This document shows positions 8,463 to 17,217 of a stretch of DNA of 64,000 nucleotides, one piece after another. A program made the translations under genes and the position numbers. How positions within the stretch are numbered: the first letter of the stretch is position 1; the number at the start of each line of letters is the position of its first letter. The notes below the pieces were generated by a model, which saw only the letters and a list, made by a program, of their open reading frames with translations, ran no database searches and was not told the DNA's origin. Origin of the DNA: Halodesulfovibrio spirochaetisodalis (GTDB lineage: Bacteria > Desulfobacterota > Desulfovibrionia > Desulfovibrionales > Desulfovibrionaceae); assembly GCF_001672295.1 (NCBI RefSeq), contig NZ_JXMS01000011.1, positions 49,778-113,777 on the forward strand, given 5' to 3'.

Positions 8463-8489
8463 GGGAAACACTCCATTGCAGGTTACAAG

Positions 8490-9314
8490 TTATTTGACGC
8501 CGGCTTGAACGGAGACGCCTTGGATAAATTTGTCTCGGGCAGCAAGAAAGACCACTAGCAGCGGTATGGTAATTACGCAGGCAGCAGCCATAAGGGGGCC
8601 GTATTTTATTCCGGCATCATCTGTTTTGAAGTAGGCGATACCAAGAGGGGGAGTGAAATATTGGACGTCTTGAAGACAGATGAGAGGCCAGAAAAAATCG
8701 TTCCAGTGAGCAATAAAAGAGAGAATGCCGAATGCAGTTAACGCAGGGACAGCCATGGGCAGCATGATACGGATAAGAATTGATATTTCACCCATGCCGT
8801 CCATTCGCGCTGCGTCCATAATGTCATCGGGTATTGCCATGAAGAATTGGCGCATAAGGAAAATTCCCAATACAGAAATAGTCCATGGCAGGATGAGAGC
8901 AGAGTATGAGTTTAGAAGTCCTAGGGAGTGCAGCTCAAGAAAGACTGGAATAGCAACTGCTTGAGGCGGGATAAGCAATGACCATAGGACGCAGTTAAAG
9001 AGTATGTTTCTTCCTTTAAAGTCAAACTTAGCAAGGGCATATGCGCAAGGTACAGCAACGAGCACTTGAATGCAGAAAATGGTTGCGGTTACGAGTGCTC
9101 CGTTAAGCATGAACTGTATAATTGGTAGACTGGTGAATACTTCCCCGAAATTTCCTGAGGCAGCCCACTGTTCAGGAATGATGGAAAAGGATCCGGAGAA
9201 GATATTCGCCTGACTCTTAAGAGCAGTACTGAGCATGACAATAAACGGAGTAGCCATGAATAAGGCACCTGCTGCCAGTAGAGCGTGACGGAGAAAATAG
9301 CTGAAGTGTCTCAT
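8490..9314 (-). CDS. ABC transporter permease, UgpE/MalG-like
   Basis: A 274-residue inner-membrane permease with about six transmembrane helices. The cytoplasmic coupling loop DAARMDGMGEISILIRIMLP matches the EAA motif of MalG-class permeases. The ATG at 9314 overlaps the stop of the upstream permease (ATGA), and AAGAAGG lies ahead of it. An in-frame ATG at 9341 would add nine residues but lacks a ribosome binding site. It forms the transmembrane channel with the 9311-10195 permease. Confidence 0.87.
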   Translation of the reverse strand: MRHFSYFLRHALLAAGALFMATPFIVMLSTALKSQANIFSGSFSIIPEQWAASGNFGEVFTSLPIIQFMLNGALVTATIFCIQVLVAVPCAYALAKFDFKGRNILFNCVLWSLLIPPQAVAIPVFLELHSLGLLNSYSALILPWTISVLGIFLMRQFFMAIPDDIMDAARMDGMGEISILIRIMLPMAVPALTAFGILSFIAHWNDFFWPLICLQDVQYFTPPLGIAYFKTDDAGIKYGPLMAAACVITIPLLVVFLAARDKFIQGVSVQAGVK

Positions 9315-10195
9315 TGATAGTGTACCTTCTTTTCCAGCCATGCAGCTTTAATAAGCACAAGCGCGCCAACGCCTGTTAGAAATACAACGGTAATTGCGGA
9401 AGCAATATTGGTGCGGAAATAGTCAAATCCTTCTTTGTACATGGTGTAGGTGAGCACCTCTGTGGCGTCGTTGGGGCCGCCTTTGGTCAGTACTGCCACG
9501 CTTTCAAATATTTGGAAGGAATGAACCGTAAGCAGTATGAAAACAAAGAATGTTACATGGCTTATGAGCGGCCATGTGATGAGAGAAAACTTGGAGAAGA
9601 CCCCGTCAGCACCGTCCAGTGCTCCAGCCTCGTACATTTCTTCAGGGATCCCTGAGAGACCCGCCATAAAAAGAACAATAGCGAAGCCTACATTTTGCCA
9701 GATGCTGATAAGTGCAAGAATGGGGAGCGCAGTGTGTTCATTACGCAGAAGATTGACTGGATCGAGATTGAACCATTGGGCAATCATTCCCCATACACCG
9801 ATGGTCGGGTGCAATACAAACTCCCAGACAATAAGCATGGCAACAGCTGTTCCCATAAAGGGCAAAAAGTAGATTGTCTGGTAGAGCTTACGCATTGCGC
9901 CGCTTTGCAGGATGAGCATGGCGCCCACCAGCCCGAAAATGAGCGTGGTGGGCACCGTCATAACTATATAGAACGCTGTGTTACGCATGGAGCGTAAGAA
10001 AAGCTCGTCGCTGAACAGGGTCAGGTAGTTTTCAAGTCCCGTAATTCTGAAGGCGGTTTCACCCAGTTGCCAGTCCGTAAAAGAAAGAAACAGGACTGCC
10101 ATAATTGGTCCGATCAGAAAGAGAAACATCAGCACTAATGCAGGCGCACTAAGCAGATAAGGAAGCAGTCTATTATACAGCGGACGCAAGTGCAT
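9311..10195 (-). CDS. ABC transporter permease, UgpA/MalF-like
   Basis: A 294-residue permease. Six hydrophobic helices are visible, beginning LLPYLLSAPALVLMFLFL, and the EAA-type coupling loop is EAGALDGADGVFSKFSLITW. The ATG at 10195 (MHLRPLYN) is chosen over a longer reading frame that runs back into the ATPase gene, because AAGGA precedes it and homologous permeases begin here. The gene overlaps the 3' end of the ATPase gene by about 23 bases, consistent with translational coupling in the operon. Confidence 0.86.
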   Translation of the reverse strand: MHLRPLYNRLLPYLLSAPALVLMFLFLIGPIMAVLFLSFTDWQLGETAFRITGLENYLTLFSDELFLRSMRNTAFYIVMTVPTTLIFGLVGAMLILQSGAMRKLYQTIYFLPFMGTAVAMLIVWEFVLHPTIGVWGMIAQWFNLDPVNLLRNEHTALPILALISIWQNVGFAIVLFMAGLSGIPEEMYEAGALDGADGVFSKFSLITWPLISHVTFFVFILLTVHSFQIFESVAVLTKGGPNDATEVLTYTMYKEGFDYFRTNIASAITVVFLTGVGALVLIKAAWLEKKVHYQ

Positions 10196-11396
10196 ATTCT
10201 TTTGTTCCTTGAGCGTGATCAGCGTTGGAGTCGGCTGGTGGTGTGGTAGAGAACGCGTGCAGGGTGTCTGAATCAAGGTGTGGATGACAGGCGTGGTTCC
10301 AACCGTTGGCATCAAAGAACATGGCGCAATCTGCCTGCGGAGCCAGATGAATGTTCGCCCCTCGTTCAGGAACAACGGAGCGGCTGTCTATGCGGCTGAT
10401 TGTTCGTGTCCCGTCGCTAAGCTCGCAGTGGAGCAAGAAACTGGATCCCATATCTTCAACAGTAATGACCTGTGCCTGCCATGTTCCTGATGATTCAGGA
10501 GCTGGCTGGAGTCGACTTGGACGAATCCCTAGTGAGGCATTTGCCTGCAATTCTCCGGGAACAGCAGTTCGTACTCCGCATACCTCCATAACTCCGCGTT
10601 CAACAATTGCACCGGAAAGGATGTTGATTTTCGGGGCACCGATAAATTCTGCAACACTTTTGTGCACAGGCTTACGATATATTTCTCGGGGTGTTGCGAC
10701 CTGCATGAGTTGCCCGTTCATCATCAGTGCGACGCGGTCGGACATGGTCATGGCTTCTTCCTGATCGTGGGTAACATACACAAATGTTGAGCCGAGTTTT
10801 TGGTGAATTTCTGCCAGTTCTGTGCGCATATGGGCACGCATTTTTGTATCGAGGTTGGATAGCGGTTCATCCATTAGGAAGACTTCGGGGTCGCGTACCA
10901 TGGCGCGTCCTAAAGCGACCCTTTGACGTTGCCCTCCTGAAAGCTGGGAGGGGTTGCGATCCAACAGATGATGAATGTCGAGGCTTTCGGCAAGAGCAAG
11001 CACCTTTGCACGGATTTCTTTGCGAATGGAGCGTGCGCTGCCAATGTATTTTCCCAGAACAGGGAAACGCTGTGTGCGGCTCATAGTGCGCATAATAAGC
11101 GGCACTGCCATGTTTTCAAAAACGGTCAAATGGGGATAGAGCGCGTATGACTGGAATACCATGGAGACGCTGCGTTGTTTTGGGGGCACGTTGGTCATGT
11201 CCTTTCCGCCAATATGCAGTGTGCCGCTTGTCTGTTGCTCAAGGCCGGAAATTATTCGCAACAGGGTAGATTTTCCGCAGCCGGATGAACCTAATAGTGA
11301 TATGAATTCCCCGTCTTTAATCTCTAAGGAAATATTTTTTAAGACATCAACAGGTCCATAGGATTTACGGATGGTATTCATTGTGATGGAAGCCAT
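10173..11396 (-). CDS. ABC transporter ATPase, UgpC/MalK-like
   Basis: A 407-residue MalK-class ATPase. It shows Walker A GSSGCGKST, Q-loop VFQSYALYPHLTV, signature LSGGQRQRVALGRA, Walker B EVFLMDEPLSNLD, H-loop VTHDQEEAMTM, and a C-terminal regulatory TOBE region. The ATG at 11396 is preferred because AGGAG lies 7 bases ahead; a longer frame to 11609 runs back into the PHP gene. The Walker-A-to-signature interval contains a short extra segment (around MSRTQRFPVLGKYIG) seen in some UgpC proteins. It powers the import system. Confidence 0.9.
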   Translation of the reverse strand: MASITMNTIRKSYGPVDVLKNISLEIKDGEFISLLGSSGCGKSTLLRIISGLEQQTSGTLHIGGKDMTNVPPKQRSVSMVFQSYALYPHLTVFENMAVPLIMRTMSRTQRFPVLGKYIGSARSIRKEIRAKVLALAESLDIHHLLDRNPSQLSGGQRQRVALGRAMVRDPEVFLMDEPLSNLDTKMRAHMRTELAEIHQKLGSTFVYVTHDQEEAMTMSDRVALMMNGQLMQVATPREIYRKPVHKSVAEFIGAPKINILSGAIVERGVMEVCGVRTAVPGELQANASLGIRPSRLQPAPESSGTWQAQVITVEDMGSSFLLHCELSDGTRTISRIDSRSVVPERGANIHLAPQADCAMFFDANGWNHACHPHLDSDTLHAFSTTPPADSNADHAQGTKEYALASAV

Positions 11397-11466
11397 ATGT
11401 GTGCTCCTTTGCAAAAATGCGTGAGACAAAATTGTATTGACTCTGCCTAATTCAATGTAGGGACAG

Positions 11467-12393
11467 TTACAGGAAAAACGGTTGACTCCACGCTTGCTGT
11501 CCCAAGTTCCCCTGTACATACAAGCGGACGTACGGGCTTGTGCAAGCAGAGCAGTCAAACTGCAAAGTAGAATCCACAGTGCAGGCCAACTGTTTACTAT
11601 TCTTTCCAATTACGCTGATCTGTGCTTTCTCAGGCAACTCAATAAAGACAGTATCTTTCTCTTTTCCAATGTTGTTCAGCACAACTCCGGTAGAGCAGTA
11701 AAAACAACCAGATGTTATTGCATGAAAAAGAGCTTCAGGTGTCGGCTCCTGTGCGTAAACCATGATCCATGCGCGACCGGTGTCGGTTGCACAGTGTGCA
11801 TCATCGCTTGCAAAACCAAGTATCCTGTGCCCTGCACTCAGCAGCCTGTCCCATTCTTGTGTTGCGTATGCTGATCCTTCTTCCTCCTCGACTAAAGCGT
11901 TGTATATTTCTATGCCGCCAGCTTTTCCTGCAATGCTGTGCAGGGTTGCGGGGTCATAATGTGCTGGTTCAAGCCAGTTGGGGTGATTGATAATATAAAA
12001 CGGAGGGTTGGTGCTTGCTGCGGCAAAAAGCTCTTCAGTTGTTCTAAAACGAACTGCTTTTTTGAGAGTTTCTGCTTCGAGAGAATAAATGCCTAAGTGA
12101 TGCTGATAGCTGACTGATGAGTCCGGCATGAATCCTATTCTGGAATTCCACTCAAGTCCTGGGAGCAGAGTTAGCTCTGTGGACTCAGCAGATGTGTAAT
12201 GCAGGTGGTCTGAAACGGAGATAAAATCATATTGTTGCTTGCTGTATGCAGAAATTAAGTCTTCAGCAGAAATTGAAGCACAAGGGCTGGCAGGAGAGCA
12301 ATGAGCGTGAAGATTTCCTTTATACCAGCGGGATGTTGATGGGTAAGCAAGTGCATACGGGTTGTTCCAATTCACAGGCATCGAATTACTCAC
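11467..12393 (-). CDS. PHP-domain metal-dependent phosphoesterase
   Basis: A 308-residue PHP-family protein. Metal-ligand motifs appear in order: NLHAHC (H29, H31), SDHLHY (about residue 62), INHPNW, and DDAHC near residue 219. PHP proteins hydrolyse phosphoesters using a trinuclear metal centre. It is the first gene of the minus-strand importer operon, so its product probably acts on the imported phosphodiester or phosphomonoester. The GTG at 12393 and the ATG at 12381 are both possible starts and neither has a strong ribosome binding site. There is no signal peptide, so cytoplasmic. Confidence 0.8.
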   Translation of the reverse strand: MSNSMPVNWNNPYALAYPSTSRWYKGNLHAHCSPASPCASISAEDLISAYSKQQYDFISVSDHLHYTSAESTELTLLPGLEWNSRIGFMPDSSVSYQHHLGIYSLEAETLKKAVRFRTTEELFAAASTNPPFYIINHPNWLEPAHYDPATLHSIAGKAGGIEIYNALVEEEEGSAYATQEWDRLLSAGHRILGFASDDAHCATDTGRAWIMVYAQEPTPEALFHAITSGCFYCSTGVVLNNIGKEKDTVFIELPEKAQISVIGKNSKQLACTVDSTLQFDCSACTSPYVRLYVQGNLGQQAWSQPFFL

Positions 12394-13053
12394 AAGTTAC
12401 TGGTTAGCAGAATTAGTTGGTGTGTCGTGCGGTCATACCAAATCCGTTCAGTTTTTTAGTTCTATGTAATAACGAGTAGATAGGGTGAAAATACGCTCTG
12501 TCTTTTACAACCATATGACTTCAATGTGCCAAAGAAGGGGCGGAGAAAGTTCTCGATTTAATTAAGAATATAGGAGGAAGGTTGTCGGGGCGTAGGAGGA
12601 AAGTGGCAAAACACTCATAACAGTTGGAGTGTGTAAACCAGTAAGTACGGTAGTAAGTATGAAAAAGTATTGTAGTAGATAGCATTGCTTGCTATTTTTT
12701 ACGTAGTAAGCACGTACATACCAAATTTGATAATGTATAAAATACATCTTGCATCAAAAGTTATTGCTAATTGCCTTGTTGAAACAAGAGATGCTTTGCT
12801 GTCAAAGCAAATTGCTAGCTATTCAATGTAAGTGCCTGTTTATTTATGGTATGCTCGAGAAACTACCATTACTAGATTTCATGAGAGTTTGTGTGGCTAA
12901 TTAATGATAACAACTTGAAGTTAAAAATAATTTTTTACTTGGTTATTAGAATGAATTCTTTAGGTTGCGTTGGAGTACTGACCTGTTTGGGAAATAGACT
13001 AGGGAAGGTGTCCATTTATTTGGCGTTAGAACATTCCGAAAATATTAACGAAA

Positions 13054-13161
13054 TGTTGACAATGAAAATTGATTTCAATATCAAGACGTCGAAGACACAG
13101 CCCATAAAAAAGAATGAACTGATATGACGGTGTTGACAGTGATAATCGATTTCAATATCAA
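13054..13161 (+). promoter_or_regulatory. Two direct copies of a 31-bp Fur-box-like element, each with -35/-10-like hexamers
   Basis: Copies at 13054-13084 and 13131-13161 differ at only 3 of 31 positions and lie 77 bases apart. Each starts TGTTGACA and ends GATTTCAATATCAA. The middle (TGATAATCGATTTCA in copy 2) resembles Fur boxes. TTGACA followed by TATCAA at 17-base spacing could form an overlapping promoter in each copy. Located about 190-290 bases ahead of the Sia-like operon. Confidence 0.5.
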
Positions 13162-13288
13162 CGAGTCGTAACACATCTTATTTTCTACCAGTTCGTTTGG
13201 GGGCGTAGTGGTGATACGTAGCGGGGGACGTCAGTCACATCAGAATATGACGTTCAATTCTAGTATACAATATGTTTGCACAAATCTG

Positions 13289-13320
13289 ACGTGACAGAAA
13301 AATAATGTAACTTGTCACGT
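13289..13320. promoter_or_regulatory. Inverted repeat ACGTGACA-N16-TGTCACGT
   Basis: Perfect 8-bp arms at 13289-13296 and 13313-13320, with centres 24 bp apart, lie immediately upstream of the first Sia-like gene. This geometry suits a dimeric regulator acting on the operon promoter or an RNA hairpin in its leader. No regulator is assigned. Confidence 0.4.
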
Positions 13321-13346
13321 TCCAATAATGTTTTTTGGAGGGTGCG

Positions 13347-13892
13347 GTGGATTTTTGTAGTCAAAAACAGCAGTTTTTACAGGATAACGGTGTTGTCTTT
13401 TACTTCAACGGCCCTGTTTCACAGGAAGTAGTTGAAGGAATTGGTGATGCTGTTCGCACAAAACTGAAGCATGAAGATGCTGGTCTGAGCATGATTCAGC
13501 GAGTGTTTACCATACTAGTTGAGCAAATGCAGAATATTATTCGCTACTCAACAGATAGACTTGCAGATGCAGAAGACGGTGCTGAAACCGCGCTTGGGCA
13601 AATTATTCTGGGAGTTGATGATGAGGGTGGGTATTTTGTTTCCTGCGGTAATAAGATCAACTCTGCTGATACTGATAAGCTGCAGAAAAAGATCGAGCAG
13701 GTGCAGCACATGGACTCGGATGAGCTTAAAAAGTTTTATAAGGAAATGCGGAGAAAGGACCCTGATGCAGATTCAAAAGGTGCAGGGCTTGGTTTTATAG
13801 AGATGGCTCGCAAGGCTAGCGCACCACTCAGTTTTTCTATTGAGCCGCTCGATGAGAGCAGTTCATTTTTTGCCATGAAAGTAAAGGCATAG
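13347..13892 (+). CDS. SiaB-like kinase / GHKL ATPase-type regulator (DUF6272 family)
   Basis: A 181-residue protein read from GTG at 13347, with GGAGG five bases ahead; the TTG at 13335 lies inside that site and is rejected. Features are the helical EQMQNIIRYS segment, acidic strands, and a C-terminal KGAGLGFIEMARKAS, the glycine-rich lid of GHKL/anti-sigma-type ATPases. Gene order with a SiaC-like protein, a membrane PP2C phosphatase and a methyl-accepting protein matches the Pseudomonas SiaABCD partner switch, where SiaB phosphorylates SiaC and SiaA removes the phosphate. Family assignment is from motifs and context. Confidence 0.75.
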   Translation: MDFCSQKQQFLQDNGVVFYFNGPVSQEVVEGIGDAVRTKLKHEDAGLSMIQRVFTILVEQMQNIIRYSTDRLADAEDGAETALGQIILGVDDEGGYFVSCGNKINSADTDKLQKKIEQVQHMDSDELKKFYKEMRRKDPDADSKGAGLGFIEMARKASAPLSFSIEPLDESSSFFAMKVKA

Positions 13893-13902
13893 GAGGTCTA
13901 TA

Positions 13903-14286
13903 ATGGATAAATTCGTAGTAGAAGCAACTAAATCTACACCAAAAATATGCTTGAACCCTGTTACTCATATGCATGAGATTTCCGGCGAATCGTATCCGGA
14001 AAATTGCTCTACTTTTTACGGACCGGTATTCAACTGGTTTAAAGAGTATCTTGTGAGCGCAAAGGGAAGTGCTATTAAATTTTCTATAGATATTTTGTAC
14101 TTTAACAGCTCAAGTTCCAAAGCTTTTATGGAATTGTTTGAAATGCTTGATACAGCTGCAAGTTCTGGAACTAAAATTGCCGTGGACTGGCGTTATCATG
14201 AAGATAACGAGGTAGCTTTGGAGTGCGGGGAAGACTTTATGGAAGAGGTAGAGTCTGTCTCGTTTAATTTAGTCAGCTATAGTTAA
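13903..14286 (+). CDS. SiaC-like partner-switch protein (DUF1987)
   Basis: A 127-residue protein with the DUF1987 pattern: [51 protein letters not shown] and [10 protein letters not shown]. The Ser/Thr cluster in FNSSSSKAF corresponds to the region phosphorylated in SiaC. It functions like an anti-anti-sigma antagonist whose phosphorylation state sets its binding partner. It follows the SiaB-like gene by 10 bases with an AGGAGG site, so the two are cotranscribed. Confidence 0.85.
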   Translation: MDKFVVEATKSTPKICLNPVTHMHEISGESYPENCSTFYGPVFNWFKEYLVSAKGSAIKFSIDILYFNSSSSKAFMELFEMLDTAASSGTKIAVDWRYHEDNEVALECGEDFMEEVESVSFNLVSYS

Positions 14287-14305
14287 ACAGAAGAGGCAAT
14301 GTGTC

Positions 14306-15670
14306 GTGAAGAAGTATTTATTTTGGCGAGGCACTGCTTCAGAGTTAGGAAAAAATATTGTTAATGGCTGCGTTGTGCTGTGCGCAGTTGCAGCCTTGGC
14401 AGGAGGGGTGGTTGGTTATGGCCTTGGTTCCGGACAGGTTGAGCTGGCCGGATATCAGGTTGTTTTATCCGCACTGGCTGCGGGAGTCATCTTATTGTTG
14501 CTTGTGGGGGCATGGGTTTCTGTAACTGTATGCAACCCGCTCGTACTGCTGTTTAATGCATGCGAGGAAGCAGCGCAGAATGGCTTTGTTTTTGAAAAGA
14601 ACATTCGCGGGAACGTTTTTTTTGCTAAGTTTTCATGCGTGTTAGAACGAGTATTTTATCACGTACGTGGACAAATGGAAGAAACGGAGAATGTAAAGAA
14701 AGAAGCTTTTAAAGAGTCGCGTAAGACTGTGCGTGCATTGCGCAAAGCAGAGAAAGAAGCAGAGAAGGCAAGCTCTTCCCGTGCTGAAGCTTTTGTGCAC
14801 GCCGCAGAACAGCTTGAAGGCGTCGCAACCGGCTTGAACGAAAATTCAAGACGGCTCTTTGCTCTTATGAGTGAAGTTACCAAAGGAGCTGTAGAGCAGA
14901 AGGACGACCTTGATACTGCTTCAAATTCTATGGAAGAAATTACTGCTGCCGCTAAGGACATTTCTATCACAACCAGTACAACCGCTGAAAATGCAAAGGG
15001 AACAATCCACGTTGCAGAGCAGAGTGCAGATGTTGTGAATAATAACCTGAGAGCCGTAGAGGAGATGAAAACATCCCATGCTGCTCTTCAGAAAAATATG
15101 GATGAACTTAGTACTCAGGCCGCGAAAATATCCGGTGTGATTGAGTTGATTGAAGATGTTGCAGACCAGACAAACCTGTTGGCATTAAACGCTGCGATTG
15201 AAGCTGCGCGCGCGGGAGATGCCGGACGGGGATTTGCGGTTGTTGCTGATGAGGTGCGCAAGCTCGCTGAACGAACCGTAACTGCTACTGCGGATGTCCG
15301 TAAGATCATTTTTTCGATCAGTGATGTTATTAAAGAAAATGTATCATCCGTTGCACAGACTAGTGGTGTGCTGGAAGATGTGTACGAACTTTCGCACAAG
15401 TCAGGAAAATCTCTCAAAGAGATTGTTGAATTGGCTGAAAGCGCGTCCGCTAATAATGAAGATATAGCAACTGCTGTTGAACAGCAGGTGTCTGCATCTG
15501 GAAAAATGGGCTCGTTGGTACACGATATCAGTCGGGTTTCTCAGCATACAGTGGATATTTCTACACAAGCATCCGATGCCGTTGAGTTTGTGACAAGTCA
15601 CACTAAAACGTTATGCACCATCATTGATGAGTTTACCCGTTTAGGGAAAACCGATGTGAGGGAGCAATAA
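14306..15670 (+). CDS. Methyl-accepting chemotaxis-type protein without a periplasmic sensor domain
   Basis: A 454-residue protein with two close transmembrane helices (about residues 22-45 and 52-75) separated by only about 10 residues, so there is no periplasmic ligand domain. A HAMP-like linker and a long coiled coil follow. The MCP signalling hairpin is clear: [20 protein letters not shown] then [18 protein letters not shown]. The start is the GTG at 14306 with AGAAGAGG upstream. It sits inside the Sia-like operon where Pseudomonas has the diguanylate cyclase SiaD, suggesting that the partner switch feeds a chemotaxis-like signalling array here. Confidence 0.88.
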   Translation: MKKYLFWRGTASELGKNIVNGCVVLCAVAALAGGVVGYGLGSGQVELAGYQVVLSALAAGVILLLLVGAWVSVTVCNPLVLLFNACEEAAQNGFVFEKNIRGNVFFAKFSCVLERVFYHVRGQMEETENVKKEAFKESRKTVRALRKAEKEAEKASSSRAEAFVHAAEQLEGVATGLNENSRRLFALMSEVTKGAVEQKDDLDTASNSMEEITAAAKDISITTSTTAENAKGTIHVAEQSADVVNNNLRAVEEMKTSHAALQKNMDELSTQAAKISGVIELIEDVADQTNLLALNAAIEAARAGDAGRGFAVVADEVRKLAERTVTATADVRKIIFSISDVIKENVSSVAQTSGVLEDVYELSHKSGKSLKEIVELAESASANNEDIATAVEQQVSASGKMGSLVHDISRVSQHTVDISTQASDAVEFVTSHTKTLCTIIDEFTRLGKTDVREQ

Positions 15671-15777
15671 GTCATTCTAGTTTGGCAGTGTCACAAGTGG
15701 TTGATGTGGGCTGTCTGACTTGCATATATGTATTACACTGGTTGTCCGTCTGAGTGCGGGCAACCGAGGAGTTGTTA

Positions 15778-16959
15778 ATGTCGTTTGCACGAAGATTTAT
15801 GGATAGTGCCGGTTGGTTTAATGTGGGAATGAAAATGAATTTCTTTCTCGCTTTGCTTCTGGTGGGAGCACCACTGGTCATTCTTGTAACTGGCGAGACA
15901 CTTACTCGTACTGAGTTGCTAGATAAACTGGGGTTATGGGCAATTGCGGGATTAATTCTGCTGCTCCCGTTATCAAAGCTGCTGACCTACGTTGTAGTGC
16001 TGTTTCCTATCAAGCAGTTGAATGGGCTGTGCCTTGAGATTCAAAACGGTAACTTAAATCCGTTTGATGAAATTCCACCTGAGCCGGCAAGACAAGATGA
16101 ACTCCAGAAGCTTCGTCATAATATGTTCTGGATGGGGCATGTTATCGGTAGCCGACAGAAAGAAATTCGCACAGCTATGGGCAAGCTTGAAGAAGCACAG
16201 AAGCAGATTCAAAGCTCCATTGACTACGCGGAGCTTATTCAAAAAGCGTTTTTGCCTCCGCAAAAAGAACTGGCTGCTGAATTTGCTGATTCGTTTTTGT
16301 TATGGAGACAGCGTGACGGGGTAGGCGGTGACTCTTATTGGTTTAAGAAAACAACAAACGGTTTCTTTCTCGGTATCATCGATTGTACAGGGCATGGTGT
16401 TCCTGGGGCATTTATGACGCTGATTGTTCAGTCTATGCTCGATAGACTTGATGCAAATGCATTTGAAAAAGATCCGGCTGGCGTCCTGACTGCTGTGAAC
16501 AAACTTCTTAAAGAAGCCTTTTCCAGCAACAGCGGTGCTGAACGCCCTGATGACGGCATGGACTGCACCTTTGTGTATGTTGCTGATGATAAGTCCGAAA
16601 TGGTATTTTCCGGTGCGCGTAACTATCTGATTCTTCGCAATACAGATGGCAGCCTTGCTGAATACAAAGGTAATAAAAAAGGTGTGGGAATGAACAAGAC
16701 CCCGCTTGATTTCGAATTTTCCAACCAGATCATTCCACTGGAAAAGGGAATGCGCTTCTACATGCTGACTGACGGTCTGATTGATCAGGTTGGTGGTGAT
16801 CGTAGACTGCCATTTGGTCGTAAACGTTTTAAGACTGTTATTGAAAAAGATCATGGTGAAATGATTAATCAGCAGGATGAGTTGTACGAATCTTTTGTTG
16901 ACTATCAGGGTATTGAAAAGCGCCGCGATGACGTTCTCGTCTTTGGTGGTCAGGTCTAG
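15778..16959 (+). CDS. Membrane PP2C (SpoIIE-type) phosphatase, SiaA-like
   Basis: A 393-residue protein. Two N-terminal transmembrane helices (about 20-38 and 52-78) are followed by a HAMP-like linker and coiled coil, then the SpoIIE/PP2C domain with VGGDSYW, IIDCTGHGVPGAFMT and DDGMDCTFVYV. It should dephosphorylate the SiaC-like protein and so oppose the SiaB-like kinase. The ATG at 15778 with GAGGAG upstream is chosen over an in-frame GTG at 15754. It lacks a large extracellular sensor loop, unlike SiaA of Pseudomonas, so the input is unclear. Last gene of the operon. Confidence 0.85.
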   Translation: MSFARRFMDSAGWFNVGMKMNFFLALLLVGAPLVILVTGETLTRTELLDKLGLWAIAGLILLLPLSKLLTYVVVLFPIKQLNGLCLEIQNGNLNPFDEIPPEPARQDELQKLRHNMFWMGHVIGSRQKEIRTAMGKLEEAQKQIQSSIDYAELIQKAFLPPQKELAAEFADSFLLWRQRDGVGGDSYWFKKTTNGFFLGIIDCTGHGVPGAFMTLIVQSMLDRLDANAFEKDPAGVLTAVNKLLKEAFSSNSGAERPDDGMDCTFVYVADDKSEMVFSGARNYLILRNTDGSLAEYKGNKKGVGMNKTPLDFEFSNQIIPLEKGMRFYMLTDGLIDQVGGDRRLPFGRKRFKTVIEKDHGEMINQQDELYESFVDYQGIEKRRDDVLVFGGQV

Positions 16960-17022
16960 TTTGGTAAAAAATTGTGAGAGTATTCTCATTGCTCCAGCCT
17001 AGGTGAGCATGAGGAACTGCTG

Positions 17023-17060
17023 AACCCCGAAAATGGACATTGTCTGTTTTCGGGGTTTTT
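17023..17060 (+). terminator. Rho-independent terminator of the Sia-like operon
   Basis: AACCCCGAAAA pairs with TTTTCGGGGTT around a small inner GACA/TGTC pairing, followed by TTTTT. Confidence 0.9.
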
Positions 17061-17217
17061 CATGGAGTTGTGCAATTGATTTTGCGTATCAGGAGGTTAC
17101 CCGTAGTTGCCTTGATTATTTTCTAGTATCTTGACTTTGTGCTAAAAATCACAATAGTGTGTTTTGTATGCTGATATAATAAATTCAGTGAGTTGTGAAT
17201 GTTGTGCAGGAGGAGTT

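Larger units (their letters stand above)
12394..13346. other. Long non-coding regulatory interval between divergent operons
   Basis: About 950 AT-rich bases with no convincing gene; short open frames here lack ribosome binding sites and protein character. It should hold the promoters of the minus-strand importer operon and the plus-strand Sia-like operon. Recognisable content is the duplicated 31-bp element and the ACGTGACA inverted repeat, both listed separately. The rest is unexplained. Confidence 0.6.

Noticed and set aside
11397..11609. N-terminal extension of the UgpC-like ATPase
   Set aside because: It runs into the PHP gene and the real start at 11396 has a good ribosome binding site; likewise for the upstream extension of the UgpA-like permease to 10375.
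12562..13127. Open frames in the long gap before the Sia-like operon (minus 12562-12747 and plus 12891-13127)
   Set aside because: No ribosome binding sites, atypical composition, and the second overlaps the duplicated regulatory element; treated as non-coding.
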